DNA from: Prolixibacteraceae bacterium UBA6162
Lineage (GTDB): Bacteria; Bacteroidota; Bacteroidia; Bacteroidales; Prolixibacteraceae
Assembly (NCBI GenBank): GCA_002428215.1
Contig: DIUI01000009.1
Span: 1-26,620, forward strand
Length of the DNA: 26,620 nt
Direction: 5' to 3'
The notes beneath the pieces are model-generated. The model worked only from the letters and a program-made list of their open reading frames with translations. It was not told the origin of the DNA and made no database searches. Both the position numbers and the translations under genes were made by a program. Within the stretch, counting starts at the first letter, position 1. Each line of letters starts with the position of its first letter. Below, in pieces: positions 16,162 through 24,665 of this stretch.

Positions 16162-17499
16162 ATGGATTGGCACCAATTACTTTCGACAAAACGCCTTGGA
16201 GTTGAAGATCACACCAGCTTGTTCAGAGAGGAAGACAGAAGTCAGTTCCAGCGCGATTACGACAGGATAATTTTTTCTGCTGCTTTCCGCCGGTTGCAAA
16301 ACAAGACACAGGTATTTCCTCTCCCCGGAAAAATATTTGTGCATAACAGGCTAACCCATACCCTTGAAGTTGCCAGTGTGGGCAGATCCTTGGGGCATCG
16401 GCTCGCCGAATGGCTCTTTGTAAGAAATGAAATCACAAGTCCGTCAATGATCAGCGAGATAGGATCGGTTGTTTCAGCAGCTTGTCTGGCGCATGATCTC
16501 GGAAATCCACCATTTGGGCACTCAGGAGAATCGGCCATAGCCAACTATTTTATGCACGGTCATGGGAGTCAGCTTTCATCCGAAATGAGTGATGCCGAAT
16601 GGAAAGATTTCACCTGTTTCGATGGTAATGCCAATGCATTCAGACTTTTAACCCATGCGTTTAAGGGCAAGCGAAAAGGGGGTTTTGCCCTTACCTATAC
16701 AACGTTAGCGTCGATTGTTAAATATCCGTTTGAATCGACGGCTGCAACAAAGCAAAAACTGGGATTTTTTCAGTCGGAAAAGAACACCTGGCTTAATATC
16801 GCCGGTGAATTGCAGATCCCCATGATGAGTTCCGATCCTTTGCATTATGTTCGTCATCCATTGGTATATCTTGTTGAAGCCGCCGACGATATCTGTTATC
16901 AGATAATGGATGTTGAGGATGCTTTTAAGTTGGGAATTTTGAGCCTCGAAGAGACGAAGGCGCTCTTTATGGCTTTTTCTGTGCCGGATGACAATCGGGT
17001 ATCCAAATCGATGGAGGAGACCTTTCACCGGGTGAGCGATCCACATGAACAAGTCAGCTACCTCAGGGCAGGTGCTATCGGGCGACTAACACATGCCTGT
17101 TTTGGAGTGTTTACCCGGCACTATTCGGAAATAATGGAAGGGCGCTATCAAAGCTCACTGCTCAAGGATATTCCCGGCGAGCTCAAGTTCGCTATGGAAA
17201 GGGTACAGGAGGTATCGGTAAACCGGGTATACAACCACCGGACAGTAGTGGAGATCGAAGTTGCCGGATACCGGATTCTGGGAACACTAATGGATGAGTT
17301 TATCGATGCTCTTAGACATCCTGGTAGGCCTGCCAGCGGAAAACTGTTGCAACTTATGCCTGAGCAATACCACACCAATCGGCCTGATATGTATGCAAAA
17401 GTTCAGACGGTTGTCGATTTTATTGCCGGAATGACCGATGTCTATGCACTTGATCTCTACAGAAAAATAAAAGGTATAAGTTTGCCCGAAATTGGGTGA
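16162..17499 (+). CDS. dgt: Deoxyguanosinetriphosphate triphosphohydrolase (dGTPase, HD domain)
   Basis: A 445-residue HD-domain enzyme that hydrolyses dGTP (or other dNTPs) to the nucleoside and triphosphate, so it controls nucleotide pools. The start region FREEDRSQFQRDYDRIIFS and FRRLQNKTQVFPL is diagnostic. The HD metal site is made by His66 (NRLTHTLEV), His111-Asp112 (LAHDLGNPPFGHSGE) and the Asp242/243 pair (VEAADDICYQIMD). Length suits the type that acts in bacteria outside Enterobacteria. It lies 24 bp after the metallopeptidase gene and 87 bp before the pseudouridine synthase gene. Substrate preference among dNTPs cannot be read from the sequence. Confidence 0.94.
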   Translation: MDWHQLLSTKRLGVEDHTSLFREEDRSQFQRDYDRIIFSAAFRRLQNKTQVFPLPGKIFVHNRLTHTLEVASVGRSLGHRLAEWLFVRNEITSPSMISEIGSVVSAACLAHDLGNPPFGHSGESAIANYFMHGHGSQLSSEMSDAEWKDFTCFDGNANAFRLLTHAFKGKRKGGFALTYTTLASIVKYPFESTAATKQKLGFFQSEKNTWLNIAGELQIPMMSSDPLHYVRHPLVYLVEAADDICYQIMDVEDAFKLGILSLEETKALFMAFSVPDDNRVSKSMEETFHRVSDPHEQVSYLRAGAIGRLTHACFGVFTRHYSEIMEGRYQSSLLKDIPGELKFAMERVQEVSVNRVYNHRTVVEIEVAGYRILGTLMDEFIDALRHPGRPASGKLLQLMPEQYHTNRPDMYAKVQTVVDFIAGMTDVYALDLYRKIKGISLPEIG

Positions 17500-17586
17500 G
17501 CAGACCAATAACTTAATAATTCGGCAGTTCAGCGCGTTACCTCTCTTTTTTTTGCGAACTTTGCAGCGGAAAATTATCAATGTTTC

Positions 17587-18774
17587 ATGAGCAGAGAAAA
17601 AAGAGATAGCCGCAGCGGAAGCGGCAGGTCGGTCGCCAGGGCCGGAAGCGGTGCCCGCATTGGGAAAAGTGCTCCAGCAAGCAGGGGCCGATCGGAAAGG
17701 TCCGCCAGTCCGGCAAAACGATCAATAGCCAGAACAGGCCGCAGTGAGCGTCCTGTGGGAGGAACAGCACGACGCGTAATCGACAGATCCCGCCGTCGCG
17801 AAACCACCTCCGAAGAGACACCTGTTAAGCGCAGTCTATCGGTAAGGGTTAGGGCCGACCGGCCTGAAAAACCCGTTGGAAGAATTGCCAGGCCAGCCCT
17901 TCGACGATCGGCATCGTCTGGAGAACAGAGTCCTAAGCGTTTGTTGTTGCGCGGAGTGCGCAGGCCTTCGCGACAGGAATTGCTCAGAGAGCTCGGAAAA
18001 GAGGAGGAGTGGAAATCAAACCGCCAACCCGGCAGACGTAAAGATGAATCTTTCAAGAAAAGCGATGATTCAATTCGTCTTAACAGATTTATTGCCAATG
18101 CCGGGATATGCTCGCGCCGTGAAGCCGATACTTTTATAGCTGCAGGTGTGGTAACGATCAATGGTAAATTTGTAACCGAGCTGGGCACCAAGGTGATGCC
18201 AGACGATGAGGTACGGTTCGATGGTCGCCTGATTACCCCCGAAAGGAAAGTTTATCTTCTGTTAAACAAACCCAAGGATTTTGTAACAACCACCGACGAT
18301 CCGCATGCTACCCACACTGTTATGGAATTGGTGAAAAATGCCTGCACCGAACGAATATATCCGGTTGGACGCCTCGACCGCAATACCACAGGCTTGCTTC
18401 TGTTTACCAACGATGGGGAAATGGCCAAAAAGTTATCCCATCCTTCCGCCCAGGTTGAAAAAGTTTATCAGGTTACCCTCGACAAAGTAGTATCGGTGAA
18501 CGATTTGCAGGAAATTGCATCAGGAATCGAGCTGGAAGAGGGTCTTGTTGCCGCCGATGCTATCTCATTTGTAGAAGGACAGGAGAAGAGCATAGTTGGA
18601 ATTCAGATACACTCTGGCCAAAACCGGGTAGTTCGCAGAATCTTCGAAAAATTGGGCTACCGGGTAAAAGCCCTCGACCGTGTTTCCTATGCCGGCCTAA
18701 CCAAAAAGAATATACCCCGGGGTAAATGGCGTATGTTAAACCCTCAGGAGGTAAACTACCTTAAGATGCGATAG
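17587..18774 (+). CDS. RluB/RsuA-family pseudouridine synthase with Arg/Ser-rich N-terminal extension
   Basis: A 395-residue protein. Residues about 163-220 are an S4 RNA-binding domain (RLNRFIANAGICSRREAD). Residues about 222-390 are the RsuA/RluB/RluE catalytic domain, with YLLLNKPKDFVTTTDD, the catalytic Asp264 in GRLDRNTTGLLLFTNDG, LSHPSAQVEKVYQV and SGQNRVVRRIFEKLGY. The likely target is 23S rRNA (helix 89 region, as RluB) but RsuA-type action on 16S rRNA cannot be excluded. The first ~160 residues are a low-complexity tail packed with Arg, Ser and Gly (many RSERP, RSVAR-type runs) and predicted disordered. Such basic tails are common on Bacteroidota RluB proteins, where they may aid ribosome binding. 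ATG 17587 is the first start in frame. Confidence 0.92.
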   Translation: MSREKRDSRSGSGRSVARAGSGARIGKSAPASRGRSERSASPAKRSIARTGRSERPVGGTARRVIDRSRRRETTSEETPVKRSLSVRVRADRPEKPVGRIARPALRRSASSGEQSPKRLLLRGVRRPSRQELLRELGKEEEWKSNRQPGRRKDESFKKSDDSIRLNRFIANAGICSRREADTFIAAGVVTINGKFVTELGTKVMPDDEVRFDGRLITPERKVYLLLNKPKDFVTTTDDPHATHTVMELVKNACTERIYPVGRLDRNTTGLLLFTNDGEMAKKLSHPSAQVEKVYQVTLDKVVSVNDLQEIASGIELEEGLVAADAISFVEGQEKSIVGIQIHSGQNRVVRRIFEKLGYRVKALDRVSYAGLTKKNIPRGKWRMLNPQEVNYLKMR

Positions 18775-18830
18775 CGCAATCGTAAGTATCGGTTGTAATT
18801 TACTGTAAGGAAAAGCTACCAATGTAGACG

Positions 18831-19322
18831 ATGGAAAAAGAGTTTCTGGAAATCGTAAAGGCGAACCAGGGAATCATCCACAAGGTGTGCAATATTTATT
18901 GCGACGATGAAGATGATCGTAATGACCTGGTGCAGGAAATTCTTGCCCAATTGTGGCGTTCGTATCCATCCTTCAGGAAGGAGGCAAAGTTTACTACCTG
19001 GATGTACAAAGTGGCAATTAATACCGCTATAACCGCATTCAAAAAAACCAAACGCAAACCCGATAAAACCCGTTTAACCTTCGATAATTTTCAGATTCCT
19101 GACGACAACTCGGCTCAAATTAAGGAGGACAACCTCAGATTGTTGCGGGAGGCTGTCTCAAAATTAAGTGGTATCGAGAAATCGATTATTCTGCTTTTTC
19201 TGGAAAACAAGGGGTACGAAGAGATTGCTGAGATTACCGGAATCACCCAGAATTATGTTCGAGTGAAAATGAACCGGATAAAGAAGAAACTGAAGATACT
19301 AATTACTGCGGAAGAGGAGTAG
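18831..19322 (+). CDS. ECF-like RNA polymerase sigma factor
   Basis: A 163-residue sigma-70-family protein of ECF size. Region 2 spans about residues 10-75 (DDEDDRNDLVQEILAQLWRS, then FTTWMYKVAINTAI), and region 4 spans about 103-155 (LSGIEKSIILLFLENKGYEEIAEITGITQNYVRVKMNRIKKKL in overlapping parts), with the helix-turn-helix in EIAEITGITQNYV. A short acidic linker lies between. It should direct RNA polymerase to a small regulon; the targets are unknown. Its TAG stop is followed after two bases by the ATG of a membrane protein gene, which suggests a sigma factor with its membrane partner. Confidence 0.92.
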   Translation: MEKEFLEIVKANQGIIHKVCNIYCDDEDDRNDLVQEILAQLWRSYPSFRKEAKFTTWMYKVAINTAITAFKKTKRKPDKTRLTFDNFQIPDDNSAQIKEDNLRLLREAVSKLSGIEKSIILLFLENKGYEEIAEITGITQNYVRVKMNRIKKKLKILITAEEE

Positions 19323-19324
19323 TT

Positions 19325-19993
19325 ATGGATATAAAAACATTACAAGGCGCATGGAATGCACTCTCTGCTTCTGATGTAGAAGCATCTGTTTTAACAGAGG
19401 AGAAAATTAAGGGGTTGCTCTCAAGAAGGACAGTCACCCTGCTCGATCGAATCGACAAAAACATCCGCTGGAGCTTAGTGCTGGTTGTACTTTTTATTGG
19501 ATTCACATATCTGGGGGAGCTGTTTTGGGTTAACGGGAACGATAATCTGAGTCCGATGATGGACCGGCTGCCTTTATGGCTTATTGTTTTGAACCATGCG
19601 ATCAATTTTTTAACCATACTCCTTTTTGTTCTTCTGGCTGTCAACTACAGACGGGCTATCCGTAAATGCAATGAAAACACCGATTTGAGGTCGGTCCTCG
19701 AAAGGATGATTCGTATACTGCATGTATACCGACGGTTTTTTGTTCTGGCATTGGTTGTTTTTATGATGGCTTTTGCTGTTGGATTTATTGCGGGTTTTTA
19801 TGATGGTCTTAACAATGGTCCCGCTGCGATTAAATCATGGTATGTTGATTTGATAGCCATTGGAATCCTTATCCTTTTTTCGGTATTGATTTACCTGCTT
19901 TTGCGTTGGTTGTTCAGACGGCTATATGGCAATCACCTGCGCAAACTAACCGCTACCCTCAAAGAACTCGATGAACTTGATGGCAACGAATAA
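19325..19993 (+). CDS. Four-helix inner-membrane protein coupled to the ECF sigma factor (putative anti-sigma or sensor)
   Basis: A 222-residue protein with a cytoplasmic-looking N-terminus of about 45 residues and four predicted membrane helices near residues 49-68, 83-106, 138-159 and 173-196, ending in a charged tail (LRKLTATLKELDELDG). It starts two bases after the sigma factor stop; GGAAGAGGAG within the end of that gene gives an unusually good ribosome binding site for this phylum, so translation is probably coupled. I see no zinc-binding HxxxCxxC anti-sigma motif. Anti-sigma function is inferred only from gene pairing. Otherwise it is an unrecognised membrane protein. Confidence 0.82.
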   Translation: MDIKTLQGAWNALSASDVEASVLTEEKIKGLLSRRTVTLLDRIDKNIRWSLVLVVLFIGFTYLGELFWVNGNDNLSPMMDRLPLWLIVLNHAINFLTILLFVLLAVNYRRAIRKCNENTDLRSVLERMIRILHVYRRFFVLALVVFMMAFAVGFIAGFYDGLNNGPAAIKSWYVDLIAIGILILFSVLIYLLLRWLFRRLYGNHLRKLTATLKELDELDGNE

Positions 19994-20106
19994 TTTGGGG
20001 GTTTCCACTCTTAGGGCTTTCTTCCCGGAATCTGACACGAAGTTTTGAGGTTGCCATAAATTTTGGGTTGAAAATTTCGACTATTTTTACGAAAAGCTTA
20101 TAGGCT

Positions 20107-21498
20107 ATGACATTGATTAAATCTATATCGGGAATTCGTGGCACCATGGGCGGAGCTCCCGGCGACTCACTTACACCTCCTGATATCGTTAAATTTGTCT
20201 CGGCCTATGCTGCCTGGACCAAGTCCGGAAAGACCACTCATAAGCCCAAAATTGTGGTTGGCCGCGATGCCCGTATCTCAGGACCGATGGTAAATTCACT
20301 GGTTATTGCTACCTTAACCGGCATGGGTTGCGACGTGGTCGATATTGGTCTGGCCTCTACACCAACCACTGAAATTGCAGTTCAGGAGGAGGCTGCCGAT
20401 GGAGGAATCATCATTACCGCCAGCCATAACCCCCGCCAATGGAATGCATTGAAGTTGCTCAATGAACGTGGAGAATTTATTTCGGCATCGGATGGCGAAA
20501 CCATCTTACAGTTGGCAGATGAAGGGGCCTTCCTCTATGCGGAGATTGATGCATTGGGTACAATAACCACAACCGACTATACGCAAAAACACATCGATAA
20601 GGTTTTATCTCTCGATTTGGTGGATAAGATAGCAATAGCTGCTGCAGATTTTACCGTGGCTGTCGATGCCGTCAATTCTGTTGGGGGGATTGTTTTGCCG
20701 GCTTTGCTTAAAGCGCTGGGAGTGAAAGAGGTTGTTGAAATCAACTGTGAGCCCAACGGCCATTTTGCACACAATCCCGAACCTTTGGCAGAACACCTTG
20801 CGGAAACTTGCTCCATGGTTCGCCAGTTCGGAGTTGATGTAGGCTTTGTTACCGATCCGGATGCCGATCGGTTGGCGATTGTTTGCGAAGATGGATCCTT
20901 ATTTGGCGAAGAGTATACCCTGGTAGCTATAGCCGACTATATTTTATCGTTAACTCCTGGCGCTACGGTATCGAATCTCTCGTCGACCAGAGCTTTACGC
21001 GATGTTGCCGGGAGGTATGGTTGTACCTATACTGCGGCAGCTGTAGGCGAAGTTAATGTTGTGGAGAAGATGAAAGAGGTAGATGCTGTAATTGGAGGCG
21101 AAGGTAATGGTGGAGTTATTTATCCTGCCAGTCATTACGGTAGGGATGCCCTTGTGGGGGTGGCACTTTTCTTAACACACCTGGCCCATAGTGGGAAAAC
21201 GGTTTCGGCACTTCGGAAAACCTACCCTGCATACCATATGTCGAAGAATAAAATTGAGTTTTCGGCCGAAGTCGATGTAGATTTTGTGTTGCAGCGGATT
21301 GCTGAGATTTATTCCGGAAATCCGGTGAATACGATCGATGGCGTAAAGATTGACTTTGAAACCTCCTGGATCCATTTACGAAAATCGAACACAGAACCCA
21401 TTGTAAGGGTATATACTGAAGCAACAACCGCCCAAGAAGCTGCGCGTTTGTCAGATCGGGTGATGCATGAAATTATGCAGGCGGCAAAAAAATCATAG
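20107..21498 (+). CDS. glmM: Phosphoglucosamine mutase-type phosphohexomutase
   Basis: A 463-residue alpha-D-phosphohexomutase that most likely converts glucosamine-6-phosphate to glucosamine-1-phosphate for UDP-GlcNAc, hence peptidoglycan and lipopolysaccharide. The phosphoserine loop is IIITASHNPRQWNALK (Ser106), the magnesium site is DPDADR (Asp250, Asp252, Asp254), the sugar loop is GGEGNGGVIYP, and the phosphate-binding loop is RKSNTEPIVRVY. ISGIRGTMGG at the start is typical of Bacteroidota GlmM. Related phosphomannomutases share these motifs, so exact sugar specificity is likely but not proven. An imperfect promoter-like pair (TTTG 20062-20065, TATTTTTA 20082-20089) lies upstream with a short 16-base spacer. 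GlmM would use GlcN-6-P, a product the sialic acid pathway can ultimately feed. Confidence 0.9.
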   Translation: MTLIKSISGIRGTMGGAPGDSLTPPDIVKFVSAYAAWTKSGKTTHKPKIVVGRDARISGPMVNSLVIATLTGMGCDVVDIGLASTPTTEIAVQEEAADGGIIITASHNPRQWNALKLLNERGEFISASDGETILQLADEGAFLYAEIDALGTITTTDYTQKHIDKVLSLDLVDKIAIAAADFTVAVDAVNSVGGIVLPALLKALGVKEVVEINCEPNGHFAHNPEPLAEHLAETCSMVRQFGVDVGFVTDPDADRLAIVCEDGSLFGEEYTLVAIADYILSLTPGATVSNLSSTRALRDVAGRYGCTYTAAAVGEVNVVEKMKEVDAVIGGEGNGGVIYPASHYGRDALVGVALFLTHLAHSGKTVSALRKTYPAYHMSKNKIEFSAEVDVDFVLQRIAEIYSGNPVNTIDGVKIDFETSWIHLRKSNTEPIVRVYTEATTAQEAARLSDRVMHEIMQAAKKS

Positions 21499-21748
21499 CC
21501 TTCGCAATTAATCGGACAAAACAGAGTCGAGCGAAGGACTTTCAATATCTGCTGAATTTTCCAAATAATCCAGCTTATGGCGCATTGCCGAAAGATTTCC
21601 TGCATTATGTTGGATTATTCTCAGAAAGTGTATTTTTGCTTTGTTTTTTAACTCATTGTGTTATGCTGTTCATTCTATGATATTTAGATTGTATGGTAAA
21701 CTTTTAATTCATAGCAATAATATTTTCCCTTAAATAAACCAACTATAC
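21499..21748. other. Intergenic region with two inverted repeats and a weak promoter
   Basis: This 250 bp gap between glmM and the ligase-like gene has no convincing coding sequence. CCTTCGC (21499-21505) pairs with GCGAAGG (21531-21537), directly after the glmM stop, and may be part of a weak terminator. AATAATCCA (21564-21572) pairs with TGGATTATT (21611-21619) over a 38-base loop. TATTTTTG at 21631-21638 matches the -7 box but the -33 box is poor. A start near 21645 would leave a leader of about 100 bases. Confidence 0.35.
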
Positions 21749-24139
21749 ATGTCGCGAAAAAAGAAAAATCAAGAAAAGGGCAAACTGGCAGCAATGGATA
21801 TTCAGCCCATTGATGTTCTGTTGGGAGTTGTGCTAACAGTCTACATATTGATTCCCACCTTTGCCCCAAACCTGATGTCAATCGACACCAATACGACCAA
21901 ATTTCTGGCCATGTCGATCGTTAATCTGGCGGTCTTTATTTTGCTAATTACCCACAAGCGCATCAATATACAATCCGGGTTTTTTACCCGGTTTTTTATA
22001 ACCAGAATCGGGATGGCTTACACCGCGTTTATGGTGGTTTCATTGCTGTCGTTTACCCAGGCGATTAATGTATTGGAATCGCTCATTGCTTTTGCCAAAT
22101 CGTTCACAATATTTGCTGCTGCCCTAAATTTGGGGTTAATTCTGATCTTTAACATCCGGCTTATTAAATGGGTGGTTTTTGTAATGACCTCGCTGCTGAT
22201 CGTCGATGCGGTTATGGTGTTCGACAATATCGCAAAGTTTATCGATGGTCTGGTGGCCGGAATTTCTGATATCAAAACGGTTTATTCCAATAAAAACATT
22301 CTGGCCTCTGCCATCTATGTCAAACTTCCATTCGCCATCTGGCTATTGGTATTTGAGCGGAAATGGGCCAAGTATTTTGGCTGGGTGGCTCTGACTATGG
22401 GTTTAACGGCAACTTTTTTCATGTCGACCCGTGCCTTCTATCTTGGTTTGATTCTGTTGTCGCTGGTCTTTGTTGCCTATTCATTGATGCTTTATATTCG
22501 GTCGAGGCAGCAGAGTGCTCTTAAAAATATGGGCGCCTACCTTATTGCACTGGCCATTGCCTACGGCTCCTTCTCTTTTGTGCAGCAGTTTCTCTATCCC
22601 AAAACCCAGGGAGATGGTTATACGGCGGGAGTAGGTGAACGACTCTCATCTGTTGTTGATACCCAAGCCAATATCCTACGGCTCGACTCCTGGCGCTGGT
22701 CAATCGAACTCATCAAAGAGAACCCACTCCTGGGTGTGGGGGTCGGAAACTGGAAGATTGATATATTGAAGCATGAGAATCAGAAAAATCCCGGTTTTAT
22801 CTATCTCTATAAGGCGCACAACGATTTTCTGGAGACAACTTCAGAGACTGGAATACCCGGAGGACTTTTGTATATTTCCATTTACCTGCTAATACTCACC
22901 AGTTTTTTCAGACATTATCTACGAAAGGGAGATGACCCCGGCGATCTCTTGAGGTTTCTTTTCCTGGGTTTTTCAGGGGTTGCGTTTTTCAGCGTGGATG
23001 CCTTCTTTAACTTCCCGCACGACCGGCCAGAGATTATGCTGCTGTATGCGATGTTTGTGGCCACCAGTATTGCTGCTGCCTACCATGGAAACCTGGCTGT
23101 AAACTATGGTACTGAACCTGAAATGAAGCCGGCTTTTATCAGAACTCAATGGTTTGGTTTGGCCGCCAAAGGACTGGCGATTATCATAATGACGGGTTCA
23201 ATCTATGTGCTCTACATCAACTTTTTGTCATCGAAGGTACAACGCATTGTATTTCAGGAAATAAAGGCAGGGGCGCTGCAGGAAAAATCAGAGCGGATTA
23301 TCCGGGAATTTCCTGCCCTCCCCGATTTGAGTGTGTGGGGAGAGTCTGTGGCCACCCTTAAAACACGTTATCTGATCAACGAAAATAAAAATGTAGAGGC
23401 CATCGAAATGCTGCGCAACGACCGCGCTACCCCATGGGATGCCCGCAGAGAATTTTTTATGGCCATGGCATTCAACAATATGGCAGAGTACGACAGTGCC
23501 CTGCATTATGCCACCCTTACACAGCAACTCAAACCCAACTATTTCAGCAATATTCACCTGACTTCATCGCTCTACGAACGGAAAGGTGATTTAGACAATG
23601 CCGTTGCGGTGGTCGAAAATTTCCTTGAGAATTTCAAAACCGAAAGCAAGGCCTATATTGTTGCCAGCCAGATTTATATAAACCAGAACAATCTCGATAA
23701 AGCTTTGGAGCTTTTGACCGAAGGACTGGAATACCTGCCTACCGATTCACTGGTCATTAATCAGCACCAGTTTGTAACCCAACGAATATTTGTCGAATCG
23801 CATCTACCTGTTTACAACGAAGGAGCTGCTCATTATCAGGCGCAACGTTACCGTCAGGCAATTGAGGTGCTTTCCCGTTTCCTGGAGCAGGTTCCTGACA
23901 ACCAGAACGGGATTCAACTTCGTTCCTATTCCTATTATTTTACCAATCAGTACCAGCTTTGTATCGACGACATCGACATGTTTATGGCATTAAACAGCGA
24001 TAATGGTGCGATGATAAATCTCCGGGGGGTCTGCTACAGGATGTTGGAGAAGCATGAGCTTGCATGCGCCGACTTTAAACTCGCTATGGAAAAGGGGGAT
24101 GCCAGTGGCAAAGTCAACTTTGAGCAGTTTTGTAATTGA
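21749..24139 (+). CDS. O-antigen ligase-like (Wzy_C) membrane protein with C-terminal TPR domain
   Basis: A 796-residue protein. After a basic start, residues about 20-450 contain roughly ten to twelve membrane helices. The Wzy_C/WaaL-type periplasmic loop is visible: ENPLLGVGVGNWKID, followed by the conserved KAHNDFLETTSETGIPGG. Residues about 525-790 form a run of TPR-like helices (AFNNMAEYDSALHYATLTQQLKPN; YLPTDSLVINQHQF; RYRQAIEVLSRFLEQVPDN; LRGVCYRMLEKHELACADFKLAMEKGD), likely facing the periplasm. The family joins or polymerises undecaprenyl-linked glycans onto lipid A or proteins. The TPR tail suggests a protein partner or protein acceptor, as in O-oligosaccharyltransferases, but the substrate cannot be told. 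Its stop is only 3 bp from the stop of the convergent glycosylase gene. No other polysaccharide genes are in view. Confidence 0.87.
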   Translation: MSRKKKNQEKGKLAAMDIQPIDVLLGVVLTVYILIPTFAPNLMSIDTNTTKFLAMSIVNLAVFILLITHKRINIQSGFFTRFFITRIGMAYTAFMVVSLLSFTQAINVLESLIAFAKSFTIFAAALNLGLILIFNIRLIKWVVFVMTSLLIVDAVMVFDNIAKFIDGLVAGISDIKTVYSNKNILASAIYVKLPFAIWLLVFERKWAKYFGWVALTMGLTATFFMSTRAFYLGLILLSLVFVAYSLMLYIRSRQQSALKNMGAYLIALAIAYGSFSFVQQFLYPKTQGDGYTAGVGERLSSVVDTQANILRLDSWRWSIELIKENPLLGVGVGNWKIDILKHENQKNPGFIYLYKAHNDFLETTSETGIPGGLLYISIYLLILTSFFRHYLRKGDDPGDLLRFLFLGFSGVAFFSVDAFFNFPHDRPEIMLLYAMFVATSIAAAYHGNLAVNYGTEPEMKPAFIRTQWFGLAAKGLAIIIMTGSIYVLYINFLSSKVQRIVFQEIKAGALQEKSERIIREFPALPDLSVWGESVATLKTRYLINENKNVEAIEMLRNDRATPWDARREFFMAMAFNNMAEYDSALHYATLTQQLKPNYFSNIHLTSSLYERKGDLDNAVAVVENFLENFKTESKAYIVASQIYINQNNLDKALELLTEGLEYLPTDSLVINQHQFVTQRIFVESHLPVYNEGAAHYQAQRYRQAIEVLSRFLEQVPDNQNGIQLRSYSYYFTNQYQLCIDDIDMFMALNSDNGAMINLRGVCYRMLEKHELACADFKLAMEKGDASGKVNFEQFCN

Positions 24140-24142
24140 GGG

Positions 24143-24664
24143 TTAAATTCCTGCCCTAAAGCGCCAGTGTAAACTTACCCAGGGCTCTCCTGCATAATCG
24201 ATCCCAACCCGATTGTGGGTTGAATAGTTCACGATTGCGGAAGCATCGCCTTCAATCCAAAGTCGGTTGCTTAGTGCAAGATTCTCTCCATAGAACGACT
24301 TGTCGATTTGAAGGAGTCTTCCTGCCCTGCCCGGACCAATCACATCATTTATACCCCGGATAAGCACAGCGGATGCATTGTTTTCTCCATCTGCGACAAT
24401 ATTGAGCATCCAGTAAATGCCATAAATCAGGTATACATAGAGTACACCTGCCGGTCCAAACATCACCTGCGTCCGGGGTGTTAATCCTTTGCTGGCATGA
24501 CAAGCCAAATCTTCAATTCCCCGGTAGGCTTCAGTTTCGGAAATGAAATATCTTTCAATGGTACCGTTGGGGTATACCCTTACCAAAGTCTTTCCCAGCA
24601 AGCCGGGAGCAACTTGAAGCACATCGCGGTCGAAGAATTCTGCAGTAAGCCTTGCGTTGCTCAT
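24143..24664 (-). CDS. DNA-3-methyladenine glycosylase (AAG/MPG family)
   Basis: A 173-residue base-excision repair enzyme that removes alkylated or deaminated purines such as 3-methyladenine. I chose ATG 24664 (MSNARLTAEFFDRDVLQVAP), one base after the stop of the upstream membrane gene; a longer frame would read far into that gene. The active-site stretch ISETEAYRGIEDLACHASKG gives water-activating Glu45, Tyr47 and His56, with the same spacing as human AAG Glu125, Tyr127 and His136. Tyr81 in YVYLIYGIYWMLN corresponds to the intercalating Tyr162. The product-side VLIRG and GPGRAGRLL motifs are also present. Length is slightly short but complete. The tail-to-tail partner is the ligase-like gene. 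Confidence 0.93.
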   Translation of the reverse strand: MSNARLTAEFFDRDVLQVAPGLLGKTLVRVYPNGTIERYFISETEAYRGIEDLACHASKGLTPRTQVMFGPAGVLYVYLIYGIYWMLNIVADGENNASAVLIRGINDVIGPGRAGRLLQIDKSFYGENLALSNRLWIEGDASAIVNYSTHNRVGIDYAGEPWVSLHWRFRAGI

Positions 24665-24665
24665 T

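Noticed and set aside
17577..18191. A 204-codon minus-strand reading frame opposite the pseudouridine synthase start
   Set aside because: It is the mirror of the Arg/Ser-rich low-complexity tail; such GC-rich codon runs leave the opposite strand open by chance. No protein family features are visible.
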